Assembly: GCA_021018815.1 (NCBI GenBank) | Contig: JAITYX010000008.1 | Location: forward strand, 7,810,001 to 7,874,000 | Direction: 5' to 3' | DNA length: 64,000 bases | Source of the DNA: Talinum fruticosum | Taxonomy: Eukaryota > Streptophyta > Magnoliopsida > Caryophyllales > Talinaceae | Part shown: positions 1 through 11,754 of the stretch, one piece after another | How the letters are laid out: each line of letters begins with the position of its first letter | Numbering within the stretch: position 1 is the first letter of the stretch | Program-made: the position numbers and the translations under genes | The notes under the pieces: generated by a model | Database searches by the model: none | Seen by the model: the letters and a program-made list of their open reading frames with translations, nothing else | What the model was told of the DNA's origin: nothing

Positions 1-263
1 AGTGCCCTAGGAAGCACTGAAGGTGTACCCTATGGCAACCCTAATGTTGGGGTTGCAAGTTGGTTGAACCTCCCACTCCGCAGCCGAGACTTCGGGTGGG
101 GGAGGAGATCTTCATGGGTCCAGGACCTTATGAGTTTGATGGGGATGTCGTGATTTTGCCTGGCTGCAACAATGATGGCTCTGTGCAGGTATTTGTGGCC
201 GTACAAGTTACTCGAATGGAGAAATTCAAGAGTTATTTCTATGAGGATATATGTGAAATCTAA
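1..263 (+). CDS. BAHD acyltransferase, C-terminal end of copy 0 (cut by window edge)
   Basis: The window opens inside the last exon of a BAHD acyltransferase related to the three copies downstream. Frame 1 reads [20 protein letters not shown], then the DFGWG structural motif of the family, and the tail ends [12 protein letters not shown]. Directly after DFGWG (about 101-107) one base is missing relative to the paralogues (gggggaggag here, gggggaaggag there), so the last ~50 residues lie in frame 3. It is clearly more diverged from copies 1-3 than those are from each other (for example R..SRDFGWG against RGLDFGWG, and YEFDGDV against HDFDGDV). The catalytic HXXXD half lies outside the window. 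Whether the frame change is real or a consensus error cannot be told here. Confidence 0.85.
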
Positions 264-1234
264 TTAAACCTAGGGAATAAATATTCATTTGAATAATTTC
301 CTCCTAGATCCAGCTATTAGAAATCTGATATCTAATAATGCTGAGTGCTCAAATAATTTATGTGTAATCTTTGTTTTGAAAATCAATAATGAGCCAAAGC
401 TACTTAGTTTGGACACAAATCGCGGTGTTAAAAACATTAAATAAATAAGCGAATATATATTAATGAATTTTAATTCTTAATATGTTTATATCAATTTTTA
501 TTTTTATTTTAGAGTGTACCGACTTATTTTGATATGTTTATATCAATTTTTATTTTTAGAATAATTTTCCTATTTTGAGAGCTAGATTTTTCCTTTAAAT
601 TATGGTTTCTTTTACTTAAAATAGCGCCTATAAATCTATTTATCATAATTTAGAGTAATAGATTGAGTTTTCAAAAGGGTGCTCTCATAATAATTGCCTC
701 TAATAAAGTATTAGACATATTTTTGTACATTATTTCTAATAATATCTCTATTTATAATTGTTTTATGTAGAATAATATTTCTAATACTCTATTAGCATCA
801 AACCTTATGTAATTTTTGGGAGGTATCTGGTCACAATGTCTCCTATTTCTTTCCACATTATCTCTTCGTTGCCTTTTCTCCCTCTTCCTGCATTACTAAT
901 GAGGCACTGCCCATGACCTCTGTCTATTTTTCACACTCATGTAGGCGTAAATATATAATAGTCTCATCTTTAAATCCGAATACTACCTATAATAATATTT
1001 TTTAAAATTTATCTCTATTTTTATTGTAAAAAATAGATAATTACCTTTTTCAATCTACTTTATCGAGTTTATCGATACGAGTTTACAATATATTATATTT
1101 ATTTATTTAATTAAGACGAGTCATAAAAAACAATCTACTAGAACAGAAGAAGGGAGAGTCCAACTTAAAATCTAATAAATCGAGGGTCTTGGTCTGAACT
1201 GCTAACACACTATTGACATATAAGTGTTATATTT

Positions 1235-1470
1235 AATGCTGCCTGTTAGCACAAGTTCACTGCCACAATAAGTATCAGGGTCAATCTTCCCCATTCATAG
1301 TAGCCATGATCTTCATGCTTTTGCTTTGCAGTGAGTCTGCGGCCACAAATTGGACGTGACCAGTAACAAACAGAAAAGCACATATATGGTCCTCGTGCGT
1401 ATTAAATCCACTACCACAATAAACACCACGTTATAATTACGTATAAAAGACAAAGAATCAATAAAATTTG
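1235..1470. repeat. Shared upstream module, copy a
   Basis: This stretch (landmarks: cagggtcaatcttcc, ggccacaaattggacgtgac, ttaaatccactaccacaata) recurs in diverged form at 5580-5850 (ggggtcagtcttcc, ccataaatgggacgtgacc) and partly at 8745-8885 (cacgtgatcgtaaacaaacag, aataaatccatggccacaaa). Because it recurs with the BAHD copies it is best read as distal promoter or flank DNA duplicated with the genes. Confidence 0.6.
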
Positions 1471-2596
1471 GAACCTAATGTATTAAATGTCTCGAATCTT
1501 TCTATGATTAATATAATGAGTAAAGCAATACATAAAGAACTATTTGGTGCTCTAGACCTAACTGTTTGCCCTAATACAGAAGGCGTGGCATATGTTCAGT
1601 TCTTCGGTGTATCGCTCGAATTCATTTGCTTAATCCCTAGCCAGAGCATTATAAAGAAGAACACCTAAAAGATGAACATAATTCGTGCAATCTTCAACAC
1701 GTAATTAGGATTTTCTACTCAAATCCGTGGGTGCCCAGAACCGTTAACAATGTTGTAAATTTTTAGTCTTTTTAGCTTTCAGTTTTTAATAAGAGATGGG
1801 GGTGATTTTTAGTTTGCAGTTTTGAAAATAAGGAACAGCCCACAATTGATTAAAAAATCTTAAGTAATACTAGTAAGCACCTCCACTTTTTTTTTCTTTT
1901 TTATAACAATAATGGTGTACACAGCGTGCACTCGGAACCGGAATCGGACCTTGTGATTTAGAGTCGGGTTCCCGAAATTCAAGAATAGGTTCCGATCCAA
2001 ATTCCAAAAATTCGAAACAGGTCCAATGGGTTCATGTTCGGGTTCCCTGTTTTGGGACAGGGTACCTAGAACCACTCATTCATATACTCGAAAACAAGTG
2101 TTTGGAGTAACTTTCTAGTGGCGAGATAATATAGGGACTTCTTGGCCCATATTCGTTAGTAGTTAATTAATATAATTTCTTGGGGCCTTGCCCCTCTTCT
2201 ACACAAACAAAAAAAAACAAGTATTTGGAGTAATGTTTAGTGTTTTGAGCAAGCCAAAACTCTAAACAATCAAATATTCGTATTCAACAAGATGTGTTGC
2301 AACTAGCGTTGTGATAACTTATAACGTTTTAAGTACGGTTTTTGAAAAGAATATTATCTTTTTACATCTATAAGTAGCGTTTCATATATTTTTTAATAAA
2401 AATTGTTCTTTCATTAATTTATATTTGACAAATTATTTGTATATCTATTTATAATAATCAGATAGCCCAACTACTAAAATTTATCGAATATGTTTTTTTG
2501 GCCTGTTCGAACTTACATAAAAACCATAATCTATTTCTGGTTTCGTTTGTTTATGTTCGTTTCTATTCGATTATATATGTTCATTTCTATTTTAGG

Positions 2597-2599
<3 letters not shown>

Positions 2600-2628
<29 letters not shown>

Positions 2629-2642
2629 TTATTATTATTATT
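2600..2642. repeat. (ATT)n microsatellite
   Basis: Uninterrupted runs of tta/att triplets with one T-rich break; simple sequence repeat. Confidence 0.9.
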
Positions 2643-2788
2643 AAACGAGCCACTAAATTGAGCATATGTGAAGTATTAAGATTGTGGATATTATAAATAT
2701 ACACATAATTAACTTGTTAGTATAATATAAGTTACAATCGTACAAGTTATTGGAGAATATTCCCAACTACACCAATAATCATATAAGT

Positions 2789-3587
2789 CTGTGAGGAGCG
2801 TCCATATAGTCACTTTGAAGCTATTGCGGCCCATGCGTGGAGATGCATATCCAAGGCACGTGAACAAAGGAGTGAGCAAATGACATCCTTGTTTTTTTAT
2901 GCGGACTTACGTAGGCGCATAGATCCACCTTTGCCACCGAGGTATATGCTTGCATTTGAGCTCTTCAATTGACGTGTATGGCAACGGTTTACCCATGCCA
3001 ATTTTTGATTTCTAGTAGCGTGTTATGTTGTAGTGTGATTTCGCTATTCTAATGAATATCGTCATATATGCCATTTTTTGGTTTTAGTGAAGTTTAAATA
3101 TGCTAATGAATATGAATATATCTGATTCTTTAAACACAAATACTTTGGCAATGCTGTTGTCAATGTCAGAGCATCAAGCCAATAGGGAGAGCTCATATCA
3201 ACATCCCTAAGCCGCACATGTGGAAACCTAAGAGAAGCTGAAAATAAGATGGCAAATGAGTCTATTCGGTCCATGATCGACTTCCTGAAAGACCAGAAAA
3301 GTTTGTCTATTTATCAAGATAGGAGTCCCCTAGGAAGCACTAATGGTGTTTATTACAGCAACCCTAACGTTGGCATTGCGAGCTGGTTGAACCTCCCGGT
3401 ACGTGGTCTAGATTTTGGGTGGGGGAAGGAGATGTACATGGGTCCAGGTTGTCATGACTTTGATGGGGATGTCATGATTTCGCCTGGCTACGACAAAGAT
3501 GGCTCCGTGGTGGTGGTCGTGGGTTTGCAAGTTACTCATTTGGAGAAATTCAAGAACTTGTTTTATGACGATATCTACCGAATCTAA
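2789..3587 (+). pseudogene. BAHD acyltransferase copy 1, 5'-truncated dead copy
   Basis: Homology to the intact copy at 19246-20735 starts abruptly at 2789, inside exon 1 (reads CEERPYSHFEAIAAHAWRC). The N-terminal two thirds, including the HXXXD catalytic motif, are absent. Exon 1 remnant runs to 2941 with an intact gtatat donor; exon 2 remnant is 3140-3587 and still reads DFGWG and FKNLFYDDIYRI. Two further lesions are visible: the acceptor is cacaa instead of the cacag of copies 2 and 3, and codon GCG of copy 2 is replaced by TAG (at about 3182-3184, in gccaatagggag). Three independent defects make this a pseudogene. The open frame 3249-3587 starts after the stop and has no HXXXD, so it is unlikely to encode an enzyme. 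Confidence 0.93.
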
Positions 3588-3779
3588 CAACACCTAGGTG
3601 ATTATTTATCTGTCTACAAATTTCCAGGGGTTCGAAGTTTCTACTACAAAATGAAATTATCATGAGAAATAACTGGAGTTTTTTTTTCTGTTTTTTTGTG
3701 TAATTCATGTATTTGTACTGTAAAGAATAAATCTCCCTGTGTGCTATTTGGTTTCGAAGCTTAAAAACCATTAATGTAT

Positions 3780-4207
3780 TACAGCTGTGTTCGGCGATAG
3801 CGTTTGAGGTAGTGATTAGTGTTTTAGAGGATGTAAAACACTACTTGTCTAAAAATGTAAGTGTTCGGCAAGGTAGTGTTTGACATAGTGAGTAGAGTTT
3901 TAGGTAGTGTTTTTGAAAAGCTACTCAAAGTAACGTTTTCAAAAACACTACCTAGTGTTTACACATAATTTCCAAAATTCTCCTTTTTATTTTCTAAAGC
4001 TTTTATCAATTATATCCTTTTAAGTCATTTTATACAAATCTGCTACTTAAACGAGTTACTATTACCGAACACACTTATTTCAAATCACTAATTGAATATC
4101 TAACCACTAATCACTAGTCGATAATGAGCTAATCGCTAATAAAACAACTAATGACTACTAAAACATCTAACCACTACTAAAACAGACTAATTTTACCGAA
4201 CACGCCC
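3780..4207. mobile_element. MITE-like insertion (hAT-style ends) with internal hairpin
   Basis: This stretch interrupts a block otherwise shared with the 3' flank of copy 3. Its ends are roughly inverted (tgtgttcgg at 3786-3794 and ccgaacac near 4196-4203) and it is flanked by the imperfect direct repeats taatgtat (3772-3779) and caacgtat (4207-4214). Inside, taggtagtgtttttgaaaa (3901-3919) is perfectly inverted at 3936-3954 around a 16-base loop. It contains no coding frame, so it is a non-autonomous element. The exact ends are uncertain by a few bases. Confidence 0.7.
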
Positions 4208-4214
4208 AACGTAT

Positions 4215-5298
4215 GAAGTCCCAAATTTTTTCCTCTTTGGACATCCTATTTAAAAACTCAACTATGCTATATATATTCGATTTGGTTCTAAGTTGGGCCA
4301 TTATCATTTAAGACTAATTATAGGTCGAGTTAATGTCTCATCCAATTAACTTGCCTAAAAAATAACTTTAATGAAAAATGTTTGAGTCAGGTTTGGTTTG
4401 GCTAGGGCCATTTTCGGTTTTGGTTCCACATTTGAGTTAGTTATTTCGGATTTGATTAGGGTCATTAAGTTTCGGTCATTTTGTTAGGCCTATCCATGAG
4501 ACCAGTGTACACGATGGAGTGAGCCAATATGATTGAGCGCTCTGGTCAAACTGTGTAGTCCATGAACAAGTCACAAGATACAAAAGTGCAGTGCGAAGAA
4601 CAAAAATAGTCATGCTATACACTTTCAAATACACAGTTTAGACTAATGGGAAAATCTTGCAAATGTTTTGCCTAGAATGAAGTATTGAGTGTTTATACAT
4701 ATGTTTGAGTGTCGAACGCTCATATCTATGTCCGAGTGTCAACTGTTGGACACGAATACTTGAGGAAAAATGAGGACTCTAAATAACATAGATTATAACC
4801 TGATTATTTCAACGCCCCCCTCTCAAACAAACGCACACCCCAAATAAAGGAGTGGGCTGCAACAAATATGCGTATGTACAGTGCAGATCTACATTAAGCA
4901 TCAGGGAATGTTCACTTCCGACATAAATTGCATTCACAAAACAATTTATAAAATATGTTGCTGAGCAGAACATGAACGCATATTAGGTAGTAGCCCAGAT
5001 ATTCAAAAGAGATAAAAGAACTTAACGTCCCAAAATGTTGGTGAAGAGTTTAGGAACATTGGAGCAGAAGCAAAGGAATTCTATAAGGAGTGCCTAACTG
5101 CCTATGTTACTGTGGTGTGAATTCATAGTGTAAAAGTTCAAACATATAATCTGTTCCACGAAAACTTTGCCGAATGACTTCATTAGAGGCGGCAAAAGTC
5201 CAAACATATACTATGTTCCATGAAAACCTCGGTGAAACTCTCACAACTATGCCGTGACATCTTCTGCAAGTTCGCTGAGCAAGATATTAGACCAGTTC
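4215..5298. repeat. 3'-flank duplication block, copy 1
   Basis: Nearly the same sequence as 20973-22058 behind the intact BAHD copy, sharing long runs such as tgagcgctctggtcaaactg and gccgtgacatcttctgcaag. Similarity ends sharply after ttagaccagt (5289-5298), where copy 1 continues tcgggtcgg and copy 3 continues gtaaatgtag. Together with the gene remnant 2789-3587 it forms one duplicated segment. No gene is visible in it. Confidence 0.85.
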
Positions 5299-5579
5299 GG
5301 GTCGGTTCACTTTCGATTGAGGTTGACTTCGGTCACTTTATTTTTGGTCCAATAAGCTTATTTTACAAATAATAACAAGTTTAGTTAAGGTAAATTTTAA
5401 TTTTTTAATTTGTCAGATAGAGTATGAGAGTCTAGTCGATTTAAGTCAAGTTTCAAATTTTAGATCATTTTTATTTAAAGAAGTTATATAGAATATAATT
5501 ATAATACAACAAAAATAGGAGTGATGGAACTTAATACACGTAGAATCTCAATCTTGACCGATTAAAATCAAACACATGA

Positions 5580-5850
5580 ATGACATGCAATAAAATAAGT
5601 ATCTCCAATAGTACAAGTGCCCTACCACAAGAAGGTATCGGGGTCAGTCTTCCGCATTCTAAAGAACTCGCATGTTCTCGCTATTCATGCCTTTTGTTTT
5701 CTACTTGACTTGAGTTTGTCACCATAAATGGGACGTGACCATAAAGCAAAAAGGACATAAATGGCCCTCATTCTATTAAATTCATTGCCACAATAAGTCG
5801 CATGATATTTGTGTATGAACGACAAGGAAGCAATAAATTTCATTTTTAAA
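5580..5850. repeat. Shared upstream module, copy b
   Basis: Diverged copy of 1235-1470; landmarks aaggtatcggggtcagtcttcc and ccataaatgggacgtgacc. No intact BAHD gene follows within 4 kb, so it is a relic of a lost or rearranged unit. Confidence 0.55.
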
Positions 5851-7924
5851 ACTGCTGTTTTTTCATCCTCTAAATGTTTATCTTTATATAATAAGTTCAT
5901 ATGATTATGGTTAAGAAAATTTTGAATATCTTGTTTGGACTAATTGATAAAATATGCAATTTGCATCCAAATAAAAAAGATAAAATGTGTAATAACTTGA
6001 GGGAGTGGATTTTGTTTGGTTGCAATGTTACCTACATTAAGTTTTAAGGTTTTTGAACGCAAATAATATAAATTTTAGGACTATCGAAAAAATAATACAA
6101 ATTTTTTTATTGGACAAGTATCAGTATGAGTTTTAACCCATTTAACACTAACATATCACTATCGAGTTAAAAGGTTATAACTCAACGGAACACTGAAGTA
6201 ACAATTTTTTAACAATTTTTTTAAAAGAATTGAACTCAACTTTTTATGTATCAATACAAATGAAAATGTCAAAGTTAAATCTTTGACTTTGTCATTCACG
6301 TAACCAACTTCACTTGCCGCACCATCCTTCTGCTGAATCTCATCCCTTTTAACACGACAGGATTAAAATTAATACAATTAATGTCCATATAAAAGTTCGG
6401 TTGTTTCAATTGCCCTTAAATTTATATTATTTTTATCTAAAATTATAAATTTTATTATAAAAATTCTTTTGAATCAAGTGAAATGCATGGTGAATTTGTT
6501 ACAATTTGGGGCTTTTAATGCTGACAAGATCAAGCGATAATGGTTGGATGAATCGAGATGCTATATTGCCTCTGTTCATTTTTTTGTTTTTTTTTTTTTT
6601 TTGCAGAATTGACATTTATGAGCAATAGTATCTGACCTGGCTTTTAAGGGCAGAGAACCTGAGGCAGAGCCACAAAATGAAGAGATAAGACAGAATTGGA
6701 TTTATATGTGTTAGGTGATGGAGCCTAATGGTCGGGTTGGGCTCGGTTTTTTACAAGCAATGAAAATGGCATGAGTGGCACGAGCATAACGTTGCTGGGC
6801 ACAGTCAAGACGAACGTGAAGGGAACTGCAGGAAGCTGGAGGAAATAAGGGCCGAGAGGTGGAAAACCGTGCCAAGTGATTGCTGCCTCGGATGCTGTTT
6901 TTCTTTGCCGTTTTCATCAGTTTTTGTAGTTAATGACTCGGTTAATGCTTGTAAATGTTGTTTTACTGATTATGCCTATTTAATCGGTGCTAAAAACCTC
7001 CATTGTTATGAAAGTGAGTAGTGTATTACAAAGTGAAACAAGTGAGTGCTTGAGGGAAATTCTTTGTAAATTACTCAAAGTCTAGTGTATCGATTTTCCA
7101 GGTTTGGGTTTTGGCACGTTAAAATCTTGTGTCCCAAAATTCTTGTTCAATTTCGTTTGTCCAAAGTCTCGTTGTTTTTGAACTCCGATCTTAACAATAT
7201 GTTCTCTCTAGTAGTGATTTATTCGACATATATTCTTGCATGGTTCTCCAACTATTAAAAAAATAGATAAATAACATATTTTTTAAAAAAGAAATAATTG
7301 TGAGTTACTTAATTGGGTCCTATATTAGAGGTAATTTTAATTGGACCAGCAGAGGAGTAGTGCACTTATTGCTATGAGGAGTATGATATAAGTTATGAGC
7401 ATGTTTTTTTCAAGCTAATTTAGGTTTCTTTGTTATATAAATAATAATATATGTCTTAAGTATCTCGTAATTTCAGTCAAAATTAATATGTTATTTATTT
7501 TAAAATTACTAAATTTTCAACAATTAGAAATAATTATAACTATGAAGTTGTAATATTAGTAGGTTACACTACACTGATAAGTCCAAATAAAACTTTAATT
7601 GAAACAATGTTATTCGCAAACACTATTTATTTTTACGTAGATGAAGAGTGATTTTATACTATTTATGACTGGTGGATATCCTTCTACTGTCCTTTTTTTT
7701 CTTCTTATTTGATATTCCCTATGGGCCCAAAAACTTGTCAAATTTTAAGGATATAAAATTTTAAAAGAACGTCATTTATCACTCACGGCTTTTAGATGAA
7801 GAGTAACTTTTTTACCTTATAGAAAAATTTTAATAATATTAAAATAAAAATTTTTAATAACTTTTATGATACATAGAAAGTATATGAAAATATACGATTT
7901 TTATTGAAGTCAAAATAAATACGT

Positions 7925-8080
7925 TGAGCTTTGGAGTTATTATAACTGTTGTGTGGGAAGAGAAAGGAGCAGATGTAGGAGATCACAGGGTCGGATAGCC
8001 ACATCACAGTTCCCACGTTAAGTGTTTGCCATTGGATGATGATTTATGATTGATTATAGACAGCCCACGCCTACTACTTG
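7925..8080 (+). promoter_or_regulatory. Orphan copy of the BAHD proximal promoter
   Basis: Words that lie directly upstream of the start codons of copies 2 and 3 recur here: gtgggaagagaaaggagcag, agatcacagggtcggatagcc, ccattggatgatgatttatgattgattata (compare 9840-9920 and 19110-19190). In the two real genes the ATG follows within about 60-70 bases of the last word; here no BAHD coding sequence follows. The downstream CDS appears to have been deleted. Confidence 0.6.
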
Positions 8081-8744
8081 GGAAATATTTGATTTTTAAT
8101 ATATATTTTTATTATAAATTTTATATTTAATTGATATTTTTTATAATCTAAAAAAATTATTATAAAATAAAAAACTGTGCAGTATATATTATAAAGAGTC
8201 AGCAGCAAATCACGTCACTGGCTGGCGAATAATTTATTAACATGGCCCCCGCTCTTTCTCCTATTCCCACGTGAGTCATGACCATACTTTGAGTTTTGTT
8301 TGTACAAGAAGAAAGGAGGAGGAGCAAGGATAAGAAGAAGGATATAGCGATGAACCAAAAATGGAGTACAGAGAAAATGTGGAAGATGATCGAAGAGAGA
8401 AGAAAAGGAAGGTATGTTTGTAGTTTTTTTTTTTTATCCTATACTGAAAAATATCAAGAAAAACCTTTATACATAATTTCAAAATAAATTAGGGCACTTT
8501 GAAATATATTCTTAAAATGCGAAAAACACTAAATAGTTTCCACAAATGTGAATTATCTTCAAGTAATCTATCACAATATTATGTTTATAAATATACGTCC
8601 ATAATGTAAATATTATATTTATTTAGTTTTAAATGAGTAATATAATTATAAAAAAATGAAAGAAATCGAACATATGAGATTCTCAACGTACTCAAAATTT
8701 TAATCTTACAACATAAATATATGCATATTAATTGTGGTCTATAT

Positions 8745-8885
8745 ATGCGACTATGTCACCAACTCACCGTGCATGCAAAACTCACCACGCATTGGATACC
8801 ACGTGATCGTAAACAAACAGAAAAGGACGTACACGGCCTCGCTAGTAATAAATCCATGGCCACAAACATATAAGGACAAAGAGGA
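8745..8885. repeat. Shared upstream module, copy c, with G-box
   Basis: Partial match to the modules at 1235-1470 and 5580-5850 (cgtaaacaaacagaaaaggac, aaatccatggccacaaaca). It includes a perfect CACGTG G-box at 8800-8805, a core bound by plant bZIP and bHLH factors. It lies about 1.2 kb upstream of BAHD copy 2. Confidence 0.5.
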
Positions 8886-8994
8886 AAAATAATGTAAGCA
8901 TTGAAAGTTACCCTTCATCCTTTGGACTCTATTTTAATATCATTATCTTATCAAAACTAATTTAGATGATCCATCGTTTTTGGCCAGTCTACTG

Positions 8995-9700
8995 GTTTAG
9001 TTTAATTTTTTCCATCCGAAAAATATTACATGCATCACTATTATGCTAATATAGTTTTCGTTCATTATATAAGTGATTATATATGTCTTAAAGTACGTCT
9101 TGCAGCCTAATCTAGATTAATATGTTACATACTTTAAAAACACAAAAATTTTAGCAATACAATTAATTACCAATCGTGAAATTATAATATTCACTAACTA
9201 TACCAATAAGTACAAATGATAGTCTAATTAAATAACTTCATTCGAAAAATTATTATTTGTATATAGATGAAAACGTAATTGTACACAATTTATCAATATA
9301 TGGTACCTAAGGTCCTTCTATTATTTAATTAATGCATATATATAAAAAAAAAATACAACCTTTCAGTTAGAACAAGCACGTTTCATAGTTTGGCTGTATA
9401 CATACTGTAAATACACTATTTTTATTTCTTTCATCCAAAACTTTGGGTAACCTATTTTAAGGGACAATCCACTATTTAAGTTTATTTCTTCCATCCAAAA
9501 CTTTAAATATTACATGCATTAGTATTATGCGAATATAATTTTCATTTGTTATATAAGTGATGATATATGTCTTTGAGTATGTTTTGCAGCTTCCTCTAGA
9601 TTAATATATTGAATACTTTAAAATCATGAAAAATTTTATAATTATAATTAGTCACCAATTGTGAAGTAATGGTATTCATTAACGTCCTTCTATTATTTAA
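8995..9700. repeat. Tandem duplicated upstream segment
   Basis: The stretch starting near 9000 (ttccatccgaaaaatattac, then atataagtgattatatatgtc) recurs from about 9485 (ttccatccaaaactttaaat, then atataagtgatgatatatgtc), followed in both by gaagt/gaaat, taat and ccttctattatttaattaat words. A third, weaker relative is at 7420-7690. Non-coding; part of the long 5' flank of copy 2. Confidence 0.6.
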
Positions 9701-9988
9701 TTAATACATAATACAACATTTAAGTTAAAACAAGCACGTTGTAGCAAGACATATTTATCGTTTTGCTGCATACTAGTAAATTTACAGTGTACGTGATTGC
9801 GACTTATGGTTGGAAATGTGAGAAATGTTGGGTAGGAGACAAAGGAGTGGCAGTGGGGGAGTAGAAGATTGCAGGATAGCCATTGGATTATGATTTGTGA
9901 CTTATCATAGACTGATGGCCCTCGCCTTGAAATAGCCCCTAAGAATGAACCAAATTTTGCATAGGACGAGGGATAAGGGGAAAAAACT

Positions 9989-11541
9989 ATGGAAAGGAAA
10001 ATCAAGGCTAGGCACATAGTGAAACCAGCTGAACCAACATGGGAAGGCACCTTCCCTCTCTCTCAATTAGATCAAATTGGATCCATTACTCACACTCCCC
10101 TCATCTTCATCTACAACAAACCCTCCCTAGAATGGCTTGATGATTCATCCCATGGGAAGATCATTGATGCCCTCAAACATTCATTGAGCCGTGCCCTGGT
10201 CCCGTTCTACCCCTATGCAGGGCGCCTCCACTGGGTTGCCGGCGGGAGGCTCGAGCTTCATTGCAATGCAATGGGCGTGGAGCTCATCGAGGCAGAGTCT
10301 AGTCAGGAGATAACCGAGTTGGGTGACTTGTCTGCTTTCAAAGGTCGTGAAGATCTCATCCCTCCTGTGGATTATGAGGTACCTTTCCATGAGATCCCCT
10401 TGATGTTAGTCCAGCTGACTCGGTTTCGCTGTGGAGGCATCGGGCTAAGCACGGCTATGTCCCATGTACTCGTTGATGGGACAGCAGCATTCAATTTCCT
10501 TAGGGGATGGGCTAGGATTGCTCGCGGTGAGCCATTGGAGGGATTCCCATATCTAGACCGTCGAATCCTTGATCAGGGGTGTAAAACCCTAGATAAGGAG
10601 ATTCCCCTTTTGATCATGAAAACTTCTTCCCTGCCAACACATTGATATGCGACGAGGCCAAAATGGAGAATACCAATGCAACTACGTTATTATTGACAAA
10701 GAGTCAAGTAGATGAGCTTAGAAAGACGGCTAATAGGGAAAGAAAGCATGACTGTGAGGAGCGTCCATATAGTCGCTTTGAAGCTATTGCGGCCCATGCG
10801 TGGAGATGCATATCCAAGGCACGAGAACAAAGGAGTGAGCAAATGACATCCTTGTTTTTTATGTGGACTTGCGTAGGCGCATAAATCCACCATTGCCACC
10901 AAGGTATATGGTTGCATTTGAGCTCTTCAATTGACGGTTTACGTACCCATGCCAATTTTTGATTTCTAGTAGCGTGTTATGTTGTAGTGTGATTTCGCTA
11001 TGCTAATGAATATCGTCATATATGCCATTTTTTCGTTTTAGTGTAGTTTAGATACGATGATGAATATGAATATATCTGACTCTTTGAACACAGATACTTT
11101 GGCAATGCTGTTGTCAATGTCAGAGCATCAAGCCAAGCGGGAGAGCTCATATCAACACCCCTAAGCTGTACATGTGGAAAACTAAGAGAAGCTGCAAATA
11201 AGATGACAAATGAGTCTATTCGGTCCATGATCGACTTCCTGAAAGACCAGAAAAGTTTGTCTATTTATCAAGATAGGAGTCCCCTAGGAAGCACTAATGG
11301 TGCCTATTACGGCAACCCTAACGTTGGCGTTGCGAGCTGGTTGAACCTCCCGGTACGTGGTCTAGATTTTGGGTGGGGGAAGGAGATGTACATGGGTCCA
11401 GGATGTCATGACTTTGATGGGGACGTCATGATTTTGCCTGGCTACCACAACGATGGCTCCGTGATGGTGGTCGTGGGTTTGCAAGTTACTCACGTGGAGA
11501 AATTCAAGAACTTCTTTTATGACGATATCTATCGAGTCTAA
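9989..11541 (+). CDS. BAHD acyltransferase copy 2 (SHT-like), two exons, two one-base deficits
   Basis: BAHD enzymes move acyl groups from acyl-CoA to amines or alcohols in the cytosol; this clade resembles spermidine hydroxycinnamoyl transferases. Exon 1 is 9989-10903, donor AG|gtatat; exon 2 is 11094-11541, acceptor cacag|ATAC. The catalytic motif reads SHVLVDG (HXXXD), and exon 2 carries DFGWG. Exon 1 is exactly two bases shorter than in the intact copy 3: a C-run is 4 instead of 5 (10604-10607) and a T-run is 6 instead of 7 (10855-10860). Both shift the frame, breaking the protein after about residue 205. Otherwise all codons align and the spliced length would be 454 residues. AATAAA at 11700-11705 may serve polyadenylation. 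Either a young pseudogene or a functional gene with homopolymer consensus errors; I favour the latter because unrelated genes here show the same defect. Confidence 0.85.
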
Positions 11542-11754
11542 TAAAACCAAGGTTAATAATTTATCTGTCCACAAACTTCTAAACCTACATCTCCAGGGGT
11601 TAGGAGTTATTCTACTACAAAATTAAAATTATCATGAGAAATAACTGTAGTTTTTGTTTTCTTGTTTTGTGTGTAAGTCATGTATTTTGTACTGTAAAGA
11701 ATAAATCCCCCGGTGTGCTATTTCGTCTTTAAGTTTAAAGAACCATTATGTATA

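Larger units (their letters stand above)
264..2788. other. Intergenic, AT-rich, with repeat remnants
   Basis: No convincing gene. It holds a copy of a shared non-coding module (about 1235-1470, listed separately), a GC-richer stretch at 1915-2090 rich in gggttc/ggttcc words that looks like a degraded transposon, and an (ATT)n microsatellite at 2600-2642. Short open frames here lack family resemblance. Confidence 0.6.
5299..9988. other. Intergenic between BAHD copies 1 and 2
   Basis: No supported gene. Contents: shared upstream module copy b (about 5580-5850), a T-rich patch near 6581-6603, a GC-richer non-coding stretch 6640-6920, a diverged repeat of copy 2 upstream DNA (about 7380-7700), an orphan proximal-promoter copy (about 7925-8080), a short purine-rich open frame at 8296-8487 without family resemblance, and two tandem diverged copies of one upstream segment (about 8995-9320 and 9478-9700). 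Confidence 0.6.

Noticed and set aside
9697..10050. 117-residue minus-strand frame upstream of BAHD copy 2
   Set aside because: It overlaps the conserved BAHD promoter and start codon and has no family resemblance.
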